From Antedon mediterranea (taxonomy: Eukaryota > Echinodermata > Crinoidea > Comatulida > Antedonidae), in assembly GCF_964355755.1 (NCBI RefSeq), contig NC_092678.1:23104365-23168364 (forward strand): a stretch of 64,000 nt of DNA, given 5' to 3'. The notes under the pieces are model-generated. The model made no database searches, was not told the origin of the DNA, and worked only from the letters and a program-made list of their open reading frames with translations. The position numbers and the translations under genes were made by a program. The first letter of the stretch is position 1, and every line of letters starts with the position of its first letter. Shown in pieces: positions 1 to 13,407 of the stretch.

Positions 1-797
1 CATTACCTACAGACTTCAATATTATTAAATTAAAATTATAACAAAAACAATAAATATTTATTATAAAACAATTATATTGCGACAATTCAAATTTTATTTT
101 CAAAGGCACACTGTCCCCTAAAATATGCTAAACAAATAAGAATCAAAAGTAGGTATAAAGAGACAATGCACCAAAAGAAAAAGTGTGTCCAACTCGGGGT
201 CCAACTTCATACAAATTGCTTTTCAAACATTCATTCATGGTGGTGCTTTATTCAATAATTAAATTTACATTTCTAGGTCCATGGTTTAATAATGTACCAA
301 GTGATAATTAAATATGTATTCTGATAATCTTTAGGACAAAGCATTAAGCAAATTGATACACTTTGTAAACACTGTCAAAATAACATATTTGAGTCACTCA
401 TTCACACAAACGAACTAATCAAATACCTAATAGCCGTTCAACAGGTATGACATGCTTAACTGCAATCAATCAATGGTTCACATTACACTTATCTCTATAG
501 ATAACCAACCAATATTATTGTGTTCCTCTTTTTTTTATGCAATAAAGGACTTAAATTTCATTTCATTGACACTACAGAATAATATAGGGGTCGATTTCAT
601 ATTCAACAAACAATGTACTTTAGCAAACCACTATTGAAACTCACTATCCTCGAGAAGTTTCATTACTGAATAGTAGCCCTTAATAAAATATTAAATAAAA
701 CACTGTTTTAAATACAATTGATTAGCAACAACTAATAGCAGGGTATTAACTCACAGAATGTGACTTGTGAAGAATAAATGGACCTGGGTATTGATAC

Positions 798-1850
798 TTT
801 GATTACTATTCACCACCTCTTAATCTTTCAATAAACCATGTTCATATTCAAAGGATATCCTACACAATCTTGTCTGTTTATACAACAGATGTCAATATAG
901 ATCAATCAATGTCTATTTTAGTATTCTTATGTTAAGTACAGTAGGTTTGAATAATTCCATTCAAATGTATTTACTCACACAACATAATTATAATAATTGT
1001 TATAAAAAATAAATATCATAATAATCAATAGGGCAGACTTCATCCACATGCCTCAACGCTCAACTACTAAAGTATGTAATGAATACTAAATTTTCCCCAA
1101 TGTTTTAATTACGCAAGTTCACGACGTTACAAGAATTTCTACTATTGTACTGTACAGTAACAGTGATAGCGTAAAAAGCATATTGTAATAAAATTAATTA
1201 TGAAATCAATGTACAATGGAACCATGGTTTTTATGGTATGTTTTGGTTCCACATTTACACTCAATTACGTTACATTTACAGTTATTTTCTTGCATTTATT
1301 AATGATTACAACAGGGGTGCTGATTCATATACCTATTGCCTTAATAACTATCTAACTATCTAAGTAGTATTTTTTAATTGAATGTATTGAATGGCCAAAT
1401 CAATATCTTGATATAAAGTTTGCGGTTGATTGTCCTCAGGATTGACAATGTAATTCTCTATTTAATACAATAACAATTATGGTTTGACCCAAGCATCTTT
1501 TTTATGGTAAAAGTGTTCATAATTTTATTACTGGTGATTTGAAAAATACCAATTCAAATCCCAAGGTCTAAATAAGAAAATAATTAAATATTACTATCTA
1601 CTTTATTGTTTGTACATACCTGTGCCTAGTATCTTCTAGTTACCTTGCAATCTATCTGTTGGCTCGTTGAGTATCAATGCAGAATTAGAATTCGTTCTCA
1701 ATTGTGTGTGAATACAGTACCTAGTATCACTACGTCATCGAGACTCTATTGTCTGATTGCCAATTGGCTGTGTATGTCGTCACAGATGTATTGTATGATG
1801 TTTCTAGCTAGGCTCATTGTATTCATTTGAGAGACACAACGTTCGTTATT
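798..1850. repeat. Segmental duplication, copy A
   Basis: Matches the 5868-7780 region in order: AATCTTTCAATAAACCATGT, CTCACACAACATAATTA, the TACTAAAG site, TTCATATACCTATTGCCTTA, CGGTTGATTGTCCTCAGGAT and GGCTCGTTGAGTATCAATGC. Copy A lacks the insertions found in the other copy. Confidence 0.7.
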
Positions 1851-2036
1851 CACTCAACCATTTATTAAAATAATAACTAAACTAAACTAGGCCTAAATGA
1901 TAAACTATCTGCCGGGTTGTAGAAAAATAAAAATAGTCATTATTTTATTTCTAAAAGACATGGCTGATAAATTTTAGGGTCTAAAACCTGTTTAGGGGGT
2001 CTAAAACCTGTTTATGCCCTGCCTAAATCCGTGCCT

Positions 2037-2178
2037 GAGCTCTGTCTACACTATCAAACTTTATTGACAAAAAAATATAATGTCCTCATGGACATGATGA
2101 TGTCATATCACTACCATATTTAGGCATATTACTACCATGGCCACATCATACCATTTTGATAGTGTAGACAGAGCTTAA
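2037..2178. mobile_element. MITE family 1, copy 1
   Basis: Begins GAGCTCTGTCTACACTATCA and ends with its reverse complement. The interior has the family core ATGATGATGTCATATCACTA. About 140 bp, no coding capacity. Confidence 0.85.
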
Positions 2179-2484
2179 CTATAGACTACTGTTCATAACT
2201 GTTGAGTCCCTGCGGCACTAGATTAAGCAGTCACTACAGTATTAATTATAGATATCATTGCCGTCTATGTTGTCACTCACTTTGAGTGTTATCACAGCAA
2301 TTATTTATATTAGTAATCTGGATGATCAGTCTGTGTATACATATTAATTCAGTTCTTTTGTAGGATTCTATTCTATTGATTTGATGTTTCAATAATGAAC
2401 AACAGTTTATCATTTATCCAAATACAATCAATCAGTACTACAGTACTACTAGTATTCACCAAACACGCACAAAGTAAATGTTCA

Positions 2485-2760
2485 CTTCAAGTATTTCCTA
2501 GAGCTAATAATTGATTATTATTCATCGCCTATTAGTATTAATCTTTCAATAAAACCATGTTTATATTCAAAGCAACAGATGTCAATATAGATTAATCAAT
2601 GTCTATTTCCTTTTTCAACAGGTATGGTGTATAATTACATGGTGATTAGTATTATTATGTTAAGTGGGCTTAACCAGGGAAGAGTTAAATTAACTCTTCC
2701 CTGGCTTAACTAAATAATTCCATTCAAGTTCAAATTTATTTTTATCAAACACATGAATTA
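2485..2760. repeat. Segmental duplication, partial copy B
   Basis: Matches copies A and C from AGCTAATAATTGATTATTAT through CTATTTCC..TTTCAACAGG to ACTAAATAATTCCATTCAAG. It differs by a 31-bp palindromic insertion at 2674-2704. Confidence 0.7.
2674..2704. mobile_element. 31-bp perfect palindrome flanked by CTTAA duplication
   Basis: Arms CCAGGGAAGAGTTAA and TTAACTCTTCCCTGG are separated by one A. CTTAA flanks both sides (2669-2673 and 2705-2709). The duplicate locus near 6070 has a single CTTAA and no palindrome, so this looks like a tiny insertion with a 5-bp target duplication. Confidence 0.6.
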
Positions 2761-3749
2761 ACATGAAACAACTAGTAAAACCACTAGAATGGATATGTAA
2801 GCAAATAATGATGACATCTCATCAAATAAAACTTGTCTGCTTTGTTCAGAAGAATCCATTAAAATTGATACCTATGCTACATGGACACCGTGGTGCTAAA
2901 AATTACCATTTACATCAGTTTATGACTTTTATATAATGTTTGTAATATGGAACACTATTAAAATCATTAGAATAGGTATGTAAACAAATAAAAATATATT
3001 ATTCTGTGAATATCCCAACTTCACGGACCTTGTACCCATATACAAATACTACTCTAGTATTAGTAATATAGTAGAAGAAGTGATAATTTTGGTGTGATAG
3101 ATAGTTATCAGTTATTTCAATTTCCAACAAAGATCTAGATCCTGATAAAAGACATATTTATCTGTAATATCAAATAACTGATGGGTATAAAGGAAATACT
3201 TTTGTTGTTTACACACCCACAATGATAACTTTTACTATGAAATGATTCAGCTTTCCGTCTTTCTGGCACCAGTGAGTATTTCTTTTCTCACAATTCTTTC
3301 ATATTTTATTTCCTGTCACTTGTTTATACTATAATACACGAAAATTAGTACTTCAAATTTTAGATACTATATTTATTGCATAGAAATAAAACCATGGTTT
3401 TTTCTTTACAAATCCTAAAATACAATTAAAAAACAAACATATTCATGTACCAATATTTAAATACTCTATTAACAGTATCATTTTATAATTTATTCAGTAC
3501 ATCTGGCTCGTTCAATAAGTAGGTAGAAACAGGTCAAACTTCTGTCCACAACTAAATGCACCAAAGAAGGCCAACAATGCATATCTTATCAAGGAACACA
3601 TATAAATTGAAAGATTATGTAAAACCATACACATTAAATTTGGTTTGGTATTTGACCTCAAAATTAACTTTTAATATTACTACCCATTCTAAAGGCACAT
3701 GAAGCCAAAGCCATAATGAAATAGCCACCTGGAAGGAAAAAACTTTACT

Positions 3750-4126
3750 ATCATTCATGATCATTCATCTAAAAGCTGGAATGAACTTCCAAATGATTTA
3801 AAAATTAACTTGCGTGCGCACATTTGAGTTAGTGTTTGCCGACCGGCAAGTTAGAGTTTACCGACCGACATAGTGAGCTAAAAATGTCAATAACTTCAGT
3901 CCAAATACAATTAATACGCAACAATTAAACTAAGTTTTCTTTTCTAAAATTAATTTCTATTTTTAATGTATATTTTCTCCATTTTTGTAATTTTGATTAC
4001 TTTTTTGTCTTTACATTATTATGTTTGTTATGAGATTTCCAATTACTGTACCACTTTGCAAATCAGTGCAATAGTACTAAAAGTGCCTGCAGAATAAAGA
4101 ATAAATAAATAAACAAAAAAAAAACT
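3750..4126 (+). mobile_element. LINE 3' end (RT tail and 3' UTR)
   Basis: The reading SKSWNELPNDLKINL at about 3768-3812 is the C-terminal WNxLP block of a LINE reverse transcriptase. It is soon interrupted by a stop. An AT-rich 3' UTR follows, ending at AATAAAGAATAAATAAATAA and then a poly-A run at about 4117-4126. Confidence 0.6.
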
Positions 4127-4366
4127 TTATAACTACTGCATTTTTTTGGAATTAGTCAAAGGGACAACACATCTTTAATTTATACCGCTCATATCAAATT
4201 TAATTCTGTTATTTTAAATTGCTTATCCAATACGCTCTTTACCAAAATCAATATTATCCAAAAACAATTGATTACATTTGTCTCGTATGCATGTGATATC
4301 TCTTTAACTTCAATTAACATTCCAACTTTCTTCCTATCATGTTCAATTTTCCACAGTCAATGTTAC

Positions 4367-5203
4367 AAAAAGAGAGTTTGGAATTGAGGCAAACTTTCAA
4401 AATATTGTACTCGGTACCGGAAACAGATATGTTGACCACATGTTCTCTCTTGGATGCTTCTGTATCTATAAAGCACACATTTTGAAAAAAGTAAAGAAAT
4501 GGAATTATGGTTCACTTTCTCGCCTCTTTTTGGCAGAAAAAAATAATAGGTTATACCTTAACCGACTATTATAATACGGTATATTCTACAGAGGTTTATA
4601 TAACGCTGTGCAATGCCAATAGGTGGTTAAATCTTTATATAGAATTATTAAAAAAAAAAAAATGAAAATAAATGAAATAAATATTAAAAACAAAACGAAA
4701 CGTAACATATAAGTAAGCAACAAATATAACCATGAGACATAAAACTAAAATGTTCTTATTGTAAAAAAAAAAAAAAAAAAAAGAATTAAGAATAATAATT
4801 GTATTGCATTTTATATATTGTAAATATTTATTTATTTATATACTTTGTCGTGGGTATGTATGTATGCATGTGTGCAATCATGTACTCGAATATATGCACT
4901 TGTGTGTTTTGTACAGAGACATAGACCTATTGTAGAAAGGAATAGTTAAAATAAAAGAAAATAATGAAAAAAGTGGATAATACATATAAAAGTATAAAGT
5001 ATATATATATATATATATTTGACCGAATTGTTTCGATCAAATCGTACTAAAGATAAAAGAAAGTACAAGAAAATAACAGAACAGAATAACAAGGGAATAT
5101 ATATTTGGATGAAGTGTAAAATCATTGTATTGATCATTTGAGAATGAAATGAATAAAATAGTGGTTAACGCCACAAAAGAGAGAAAAAAAAAAAAGAGAG
5201 TTT
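4367..5203 (+). mobile_element. Retroposed insertion with 13-bp target duplication and A-rich tail
   Basis: An 0.8-kb segment interrupts a repeat whose uninterrupted copy is at 9099-9560. Both sides carry AAAAAGAGAGTTT (4367-4379 and 5191-5203), and the insert ends in an A-run immediately before the right copy. The paralogue near 9290-9303 has one such site. This is the signature of target-primed reverse transcription on the plus strand. I do not recognise the coding content, so the type of element is unknown. Confidence 0.7.
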
Positions 5204-5867
5204 TATTTGTAGATTATAAATCCAAAGGCAATGCTGTGGGTATCAGTCACTGGATCTCAATGGAGATATAAAATAAAATAAGCAAAAAGCTAAATCAAAA
5301 CAATAAAGTAAAACAGCCAGAAAAATTGGCATAGCTTTCAGACAACACTAGCCCTTCATCAGTGCATAATTATATTGATATATTTATGATTCTCTACTTA
5401 TTTGTTATTGAATCTTATTTGTATTGTTATCCTTGTTCTTGATTTTGGTGTTCCATCGGCATAATAAAATAAAAATTAACATTGTAATTGTTTGAATATG
5501 AATCACAATGCTCTCACTATTTTATCATAATTTAACTATATTTAAAACATACGCCACATGTTAATGACTATATTAGGAAAATCTATACAGTACACTTTAA
5601 TTTATGAATGATTTGATTAGCTGGTTAAAGCAGGGCGGAGTTGTAACTCCTTGGTTACAGAGTTCAATGTATCTTCTGTCTACAAGGATTTGATTGAAGT
5701 GTTATGGTAAAACTGGCTACTTACACACTTCCAATAATGTGTCAACGTATTATTACCATTATAGTATTACTGATAATTTCCTACAATTGACATATTAAAT
5801 ACGGAGTATCTTCATAAAGCACACCGAAACCTACCGGATCATCACCAAGCAATTATCACCATGACTA

Positions 5868-7780
5868 CTGTATTTCCTAAAGCTAATAATTGATTATTAT
5901 TCATCGCCTATTAGTATTAATCTTTCAATAAACCATGTTTATATTCAAAGCATATCCTACACAATCTTGTCTCAACAGATGTCATAATACACAGTAGATC
6001 AATCAATGTTTATTTCCTCTTTCAACAGGTATATGGTGTATAAATACATGGTGGTTAGTATTATTATGTTAAGTGGACTTAACTAAACAATTCCATTCAA
6101 GTTCAAATGTATTTACTCACACAACAAAATTATCAATCTATCAATAACGACATGCCTGACACTACTAAAGGGGATATGACCGGTTGGGCCGCCGACAAGT
6201 TGAGCCGCCGGTAATTTCTATGAAATGCCCAGTGCGTCTTTTATGACATTTCGCGTAGTGATAGAGGGGTGTCCTAGTACATAAGTTCATGGTCTTTAGG
6301 TTTATTGTGTCATGAAAATAAATAATAATTTACATACTACAATTTTGTTGGTTTGAACCGCCATAACAACACAGCAAAGGAAAGTAGTCATATTTAATAA
6401 TTTAATTGTTTTTAATCTTTCAAATCTTTCAAATTCTTTCAAGTCCAGTGCACTCCATAATATTTTTCTCGCGTAAAATCACGTTGTCTCTCAGGACTAA
6501 TAGAGTATTGATACTCTTCGAATGAGGTTAAATAATTATTATTTTTTATCTACTATCTTTTAATATCATATTTTATTGAATTTTACAATGTTAATATACA
6601 AAATATTTTACTAAAAAACGGTGATTTTATGCAATTATTTTACCGAAAAATGGAGTAGGCCTAGTTCATACAACTGCCGCCTAAGGGGGCAACATGTTTA
6701 CGTCATTTTTGGCTAAAAACGATCATTTTCGGTCATGTTTTAGGCCTTATATTTTGGAATCTACAAGTCAGATATTCATAATTATTTCTCTTTAATTATA
6801 ATATTTAATAATATATACTAAAAACCGTGATATATAAACTTTGGAATATACATCGTTATATCTAATAATTAATATAAATAGAACTGCTATTAAATAGTAA
6901 CCAGCACCGGCGAAAGTAAGCATTTGGCGTTTCATAGAAAATAACGTTTTTCTGGCGGCGGCTCAACTTGTCGGCGGCTCACAACTTGGCCTAATCCTAC
7001 TAAAGTACTGTATGTACTGTAATGAATACTAATTTGTTTCCCAATGTTTCAATTAAGCAAGTTTACGACTTCACCAGAGATTGTACTTACGGATTCATAT
7101 ACCTATTGCCTTACATTTTATTAGTTATAATATCCAAGTAATTTTTTAATTGAATGTATTGAATGGTGAAAAAGTTTTCGGTTGATTGTCCTCAGGATTG
7201 ACAATGTAATTCTAAAGCTACTGTAGCAAGTTCAAGTTTCAAGTTTATTGTTTTCACACAATACAAAATACAATATCATAATACAGAACATAAATTAATA
7301 AATACAATTGTGTGAGGAGGACGCATTAAGCCAAGGCTTTAAGTTTGGTCCTCCAAAAATACAATAAAAATTATGGCTTGGAAATTTCTTACATTGACCC
7401 AAGCATCTTTTATGGTAAAAGTGTTCATACTGGTGATTTGAAAAATACAAATTCAAATCCCAAGGAAGGAAAAAATAAGAAATATTCATAAATAAACATT
7501 AATTAAATATTACTACTATAATCTAATCTATAATCTACTTAATTGTTTGTACATACCTGTGCCTAGTATCTTCTATTTACTGTGCAGTCTATCAACCTGT
7601 TGGCTCGTTGAGTATCAATGCAGAATTTATGATCTCATTATTGTGTGATATACCTAGTTATCACTACGTCACCTGGTTCTTAAATCTGATTGGCCAACAC
7701 AGTGAGTGGTTGTAGTACACAGCTGTATAGTACCGTCAGATGTAGTGTATGATGTTTGCTAGGCTGATGTTTAATTTCAA
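5868..7780. repeat. Segmental duplication, copy C, with nested insertions
   Basis: Collinear with copy A but longer, because of an 0.83-kb inverted-repeat transposon at 6171-6996 and an insertion of about 0.15 kb at roughly 7215-7390 that is absent from copy A at about 1460. The latter contains TCAAGTTTATT and resembles a reversed retroelement tail. Confidence 0.65.
6171..6996. mobile_element. Non-autonomous DNA transposon with terminal inverted repeats and 9-bp target duplication
   Basis: The ends carry GCCGACAAGTTGAGCCGCCG and its reverse complement (GGCGGCTCAACTTGTCGGCG). CTACTAAAG flanks it at 6162-6170 and 6997-7005. Copy A has one CTACTAAAG near 1063 and no insert. No transposase ORF is present in its 0.83 kb. 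A 9-bp duplication would suit Mutator- or P-like families; 8 bp, if the first C is chance, would suit hAT. Confidence 0.7.
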
Positions 7781-8683
7781 TTAATACGGAAACTACACTA
7801 CCGGTAATACAAAAGAAACTCAAAATAGTTTTTTAATGGATTTTAAGGACATCAAATTGAAACACAATTTCTAAAAATATTTCAAAGGATTATCTAACAA
7901 TTACACTTTCAAACTAAATAAGACTGATCTTCAACAACATGCACTTATTTTTTCAATCATATAGGCACCAGTGTTGTTCATGCAGAGTTTCAAACTCTCA
8001 TGTTGAAAACAATGTTTTTCATTCACTTATACACTTCATATTTCATACATATTGGAGAAATGTTCACAAATGCTAGGAGGCTAAAGTTGGTTGGTAAATT
8101 ACTTTACACCATTTCCTCACAATGTACAGTATGGCCTACATCATCCAAAAAGGCTATTAATTGACATACAGTCAACTAAACTAATTAACCAGTTACTAGG
8201 CATTTTCATAATTAATTTCAAAATGTAATTTCACCTATTACATTAAGTACTCTGTAGAACTTATAAAAAATATTTGCCACATTATGACCTGATACTAAAC
8301 TATCCTATTGTTTACACAAATCCAGGAAATTGAACAGCTCCTAGTGTTCCTACTGTGACCTTCTCAATTGGTATTATAATAATTAAATACTAAGAAAATG
8401 CGAGAACAACTACATTAATTGGATGTTAAATAAATCATCTCGGAACGGAATATCTATATTGTCTATGGAAATTTGACCTAATTATAGAAATACTGTAGTT
8501 ATAAACATCCACACATTTATGAAATACCAGCAATAAAAATAAACACACAATAATTATTGTTTATAATCAATAATCAACAATTTACACAAAAAACACAGTA
8601 TCCAGGTTTCAACAACATAGGGCTCACAGTCCCATGCAGAATACATTTTGATTTATAATAGCGACCATTTATTTGCTATGGTT

Positions 8684-8837
8684 CTAAAGCTGTCTACACT
8701 ATCAAACTTTATTTAAAACTTCAAAATGTGATCCATATATGGATATGATGATGTCATATCACTACAATATTTAGGCATATCACCACCATATTTGGGCACA
8801 TCACACTATTGCAGTTTGATAGTGTAGACAGACCTTT
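8684..8837. mobile_element. MITE family 1, copy 2
   Basis: Terminal CTGTCTACACTATCAAACTT with the matching inverted end TTTGATAGTGTAGACAGACC, and the ATGATGATGTCATATCACTA core. The tips have diverged. Confidence 0.85.
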
Positions 8838-9098
8838 ATTGTAGACTACCGTACTGTACACAACTTTTTCATGCGGTACTAGATTACGCAGTCATCATCA
8901 CTTTGAAAAGGAAATAGGCCTAATCTTCCTTCCATAACATGCTTAATTAATGGTCACAAAATATGTTATACTTCATTATGACCTTGAGAACTATAAAGAC
9001 CATGTTAAACAAGTTCACTGTAAAAATAACATGACATCATTGTTGCACCATTAGAATAAAAAAACTATGAATCATACTGATTAATCTATACTGCTCAC

Positions 9099-9560
9099 TT
9101 GTTTAGAACTCATATCAAATTTAATTCTGTTATTTTAAATTGCTTATCCAATACGCTCTTTACCAAAATCAATATTATCCAAAAACAATTGATTACATTT
9201 GTCTCGCGTGCATGTGATATCTCTTTAACTTCAATTAACATTCCAATTTATCTTCCTATCATGTTCAATTTTCCACAGTCAATGTTACCAAAAGAGAGTT
9301 TTATTCGTAGATTATAAATCCAAAGGCAATGCTGTGGGTATCAGTGACTGGATCTCAATGGAGATATAAAATAAAATAAGCAAAAAGCTAAATCAAAACA
9401 ATAAAATAAAACAGACAGAAAAATTAGCAGAGCTTTCAGACAACACTAGCCCTTCATCAGTGCATAATTATATTGATATATTTATGATTCTCTGCTTACG
9501 GTATTTATTATTGAATCTTATTTGTATTATTATTCTGAAATAAACTTATAAAAAATAACA
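9099..9560 (+). repeat. Interspersed repeat, uninterrupted copy
   Basis: The sequence is nearly identical to 4184-4379 joined to 5191-5500. It includes the stretch starting AATCCAAAGGCAATGCTGTG and the stretch GACAACACTAGCCCTTCATC. It provides the empty site for the insertion at 4380-5190. No protein match was recognised in either copy. Confidence 0.75.
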
Positions 9561-9730
9561 TTGTAATTGTTTGAATATGAATGAATGAACAATGTCACTA
9601 GTTAAAACATACTGCTGTAAAATAAAACAGTATTTACGGTACATGTAAATGTATTTAGTCTAATTAATATAAGGTACAATATTAAAATACTTTTCAAAAC
9701 TCAAACAGTAACCATTTGATAGCCTATCTT

Positions 9731-9896
9731 GAAGCTTTGTCTACACTATCAAACTTTATGTGTCAAAAAAATGTGATGTGCCCATATATGAACATGATGA
9801 TGTCATATCACTACCATATGTAAGCATAGTTCTACCATATTTGGGCACATCAAACTTTTTTGACACATAAAGTTTGATAGTGTACACAAGGCTTTA
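9731..9896. mobile_element. MITE family 1, copy 3
   Basis: Terminal AAGCTTTGTCTACACTATCA, with the inverted end AGTTTGATAGTGTACACAAG. Here the inverted repeat extends inward to TGTGTCAAAAAA, longer than in most copies. Confidence 0.85.
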
Positions 9897-11449
9897 GATA
9901 TACTTTTAAAGAATTAAGCCATACCTTTACAGCTTTGTCAACATACTGTTTGTTGATGATTGTTGATGTTTGTTCATCTAACTATACTACTTTAAAGTCT
10001 TTTGACATTAATTATTTTTCTACAAAGAAAAATAATTTAGTACGTCTAAAATTAATTACCACAGATATGCTGTTACCCTTGGCGACAATTTATTGGGAAT
10101 TATCTCCTTTACATACATTATAACATAGTGGTTGTTGCAGTTGATTGTGCAATAATATTTACAAGGAAGTAACAGTTGTATAAATTAGTAATCCTAATTT
10201 CTACTTTGAATTACCAAGAAATACTCATCTTGCTATTAAGGTGAGGATGACAACATGTTGTTACAATAGAACCTCTATTAAGGGGACACCTTTGTGACCC
10301 AACAAATTGTCACCTTATAATGTTGTCCCCTGAATAGGCTGAGTATTAAAACATATGTGCCTTGTTTGTTCTACTAAAAAGTTTCTACATTAACTAACTA
10401 ATAATAAATGTCCTAGCCTATTTCCAAAACAGAAATATATGGCACCAACAAACATTTTGCTGGTAATGACAAAATATAGTATATTGAAAAGCATCGTTGA
10501 AAGAAAAGATTTAATTAAGCCATGAAATAAATCCTACTTAACCCAATGAAATAACAAAAGATGCAACCTATGCTGAGGAACCGGCCATTATGTTATTGTA
10601 TAATATTATATGTTGTTATAATTATATTGTGGAAGTACTGTAAATAGAAACCATCTCATGAGCAACATAACATATGCCTACACTTGTACCTAAATGTACC
10701 CAGAGATACAGTAACCTGCAAACTCACTGGCCCATGCTTTGTCTTCATCCCTACCTACATCATTTACACTTAGTTGATGTAGACAATCTCTCCTTATACC
10801 TGGTTGAATAAACCATTTAAAAAATAAAGGTCTGCTTTACATTGGTATTGAACAGTTCACACTGCTTGTGGCGATTGGACGTTGGATTACTTAGCTGTAT
10901 TTAGTTGCAGCGCATTGAGAGCTCGTTTATATGGGCTCTAAGAATGAACTATTATTATTGAAGTTACCAGACACTGACAGGACCAGGTACAGCACGTGCC
11001 ATTTCATAATTTTCAACCACTTGTTTACCATATCAGTAGCAATATACCACATTACTAACAGATAATTACATTTGTTTTGAGGTTTCCACCTACAACCACA
11101 CATGTCAATTATCATTTAGCTAAATCCATCTTAGATAGGTAGGAAAACTATTAAGTTGTAGTATATAAACCATAAGTTGTTTACTGTTTTTTTCTCATCA
11201 ATGGGTAAATAGTTTAGTTTAGTAAGTAATCATAATAATACACATTTTTTAAAGCGATAACTATACAAAAAATTGAATAAACAATGATAAACATTTTAAA
11301 CCTGAAAATGGCCACAAACATTTTCTGATTTACTTTAAAAAAGAATATTTAGTATTGAAAATGTAATGGAAAATAATTAGACAATAAATATACTTTACAA
11401 ATTTGGCCATTTTCCAAGAAATTGAACCTTCCCACATGACTGTGTGTAT

Positions 11450-11650
11450 TATTGACCTCGGAGGTAGGCCTATATGTAATCGATCATGTGTGTTTTGTTT
11501 TTTTGTTTGTTAGCAGGATTACTCAAAAAGTAATTACAAGATCTTTCCCAAAAAGAAAATACATATACATATGTGGTCAAGGACCACTCCATTAAATTTT
11601 GGAGGCAATCCAGACCACGGTCCTAATTCTGGACCACTTTTTATAATTAT
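11450..11650. repeat. Interspersed repeat with TTAGCAGGATTACTCAAAAAG
   Basis: This block resembles a repeat I have seen in many invertebrate genomes, reading TTTGTTAGCAGGATTACTCA, then GGTCAAGGACCACTCCATTA and GGACCAC. Identification is from memory of its wording only. Confidence 0.3.
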
Positions 11651-13213
11651 TTACAGACCTACTAGTGTTAAAAGATAGGACAGAATTTTCAAAATCCGGT
11701 GAGCAGTCTTAAGTTTTTCGCGTTGCTGTTCTATTGTTAGTCAGCTGAAGCTATTGTTAGTTGAAAGGCTGGTTACATACCATTACACCAAACTCGCATA
11801 CACATGCTTGTAGTGAAATTAGCCAAAATCACAAACAGCATTAAGACACCAAATTTTTACGGAGATTAAATATGTAGAAGAATTTTACAGTAGGCGGAGG
11901 TACTGTATGCACTCTCGGAGTGGCTTTCTAGTTCCTACTGTATTAGGGTTGTATTACAATGAAAAGTGTAATGCGTTTGTCATTCTGCTTAGACCTAATG
12001 ATCAGAGTGTTTAAAACGCAAGACTTTGCTTAAGATAACAACCCTAACGCCATGAGTCTGAACAATGATTTTTCTCTCTCCATTATTGTTAAACAAAATG
12101 TGTGCACACACCACTTCCTGCTGCTATATTTACTATGGGAGAGAGTGCTGACTGGATGTGATTGATATTTGTGATTGATATTTGTGGTGATGAATACTAG
12201 CATTTACTTTTAATAAACCAATTAATTGGAATGTATTTTCCTTTCAAATAGTGATGGAATAAAAATGGTTACGCATTGATTTGTGCTAAATGCGTATTTC
12301 ATTATAAATCACTTTGAAATACAGATGAATGTCACATTAATATGAAAAGTATGTAAAAAATGGTATACACAATAATGAAATTCTAGCCATATAATAATGA
12401 TAATAAATGATAGCAATATCAAAATATTACCTTGCTAATTTCAATGATAAAAGAGTGTCATTTTTACTCACCTTAGTTTACAAATGTTATACAGCAGCTG
12501 GTATAAGAAATACCAGGCCTCCTGTTTTAATGGTTAGTACTTCAGTACTTCACATCAATTTTCTAAATGAAGATACTCTATATACTTTACTTTATAACCA
12601 GTCTGGGTAAAAGTTTAATATTATGTCATACTGTATGGCGTTGTTCTCACTTTTAACTTGACTGTCTGTCTGAATCTCGAATATAAATTAAAACAGAACT
12701 TCAAAAACCAGCATGTTGTATTTAAACCCGCCAAATGTCACCCGAATTGGAACATCTTTTTTATTTAATCTGCCACACATTTATATATTTTATTATGTAC
12801 CAATGTACCAATATTAATTGCTTCAAATTCAACTTTAAAAAACAGTTTCTCGTAATTTGTCAAATGTAATGAAATGTTTATACGGTCAATAATTATAGTA
12901 CCTGTATAAATTGATGGTACTTTTGTAATTTTTTTTATATTTTGTCGTTTCAAGAAGAACCTATCTGGCCTAGAGTTTAGCTCCAAGAGTGATTTTCTAT
13001 AATAAAAAAGTTAAAATAAAAATATTATGCAGCTCAAACTTTTCAAGAAAATTAGCCATTTTTTATAGCTTATTGGAAATAGTGGATTCAATGATGCAAT
13101 CGTACAAAGAACCAAATGAAATTGAAAGCACACAATGAAATGAAAGACTGAATCAACTAATTGTCATCATGTACTTAACATTGATCATCTCCTGTATAGT
13201 ATAACCCACTAGT

Positions 13214-13407
13214 AAGCTTGGTTCCCACTAGTAAGCTTTTTTCCCACTAGCGACGCAACATAACGCAACCTACGCAATGTAAGAAAATGTCCTTCCAATA
13301 ATTATGTTTTCCCCTGCGATGTTTCCAGCACTGTTGCGTTGTCAGTTCCCACTTGTGATTATACAAAAGCACCTTGCATCAATACGTCGTGTTACATTGC
13401 GTCGCTA
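13214..13407. mobile_element. MITE family 2 copy
   Basis: Starts AAGCTTGGTTCCCACTAG and contains CACTAGCGACGCAACATAAC, with the inverted counterpart TTGCGTCGCTAAC at the far end. It is a member of the GGTTCCCACTAG family that is common in PTER introns. The left tip is partly duplicated. Confidence 0.65.
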
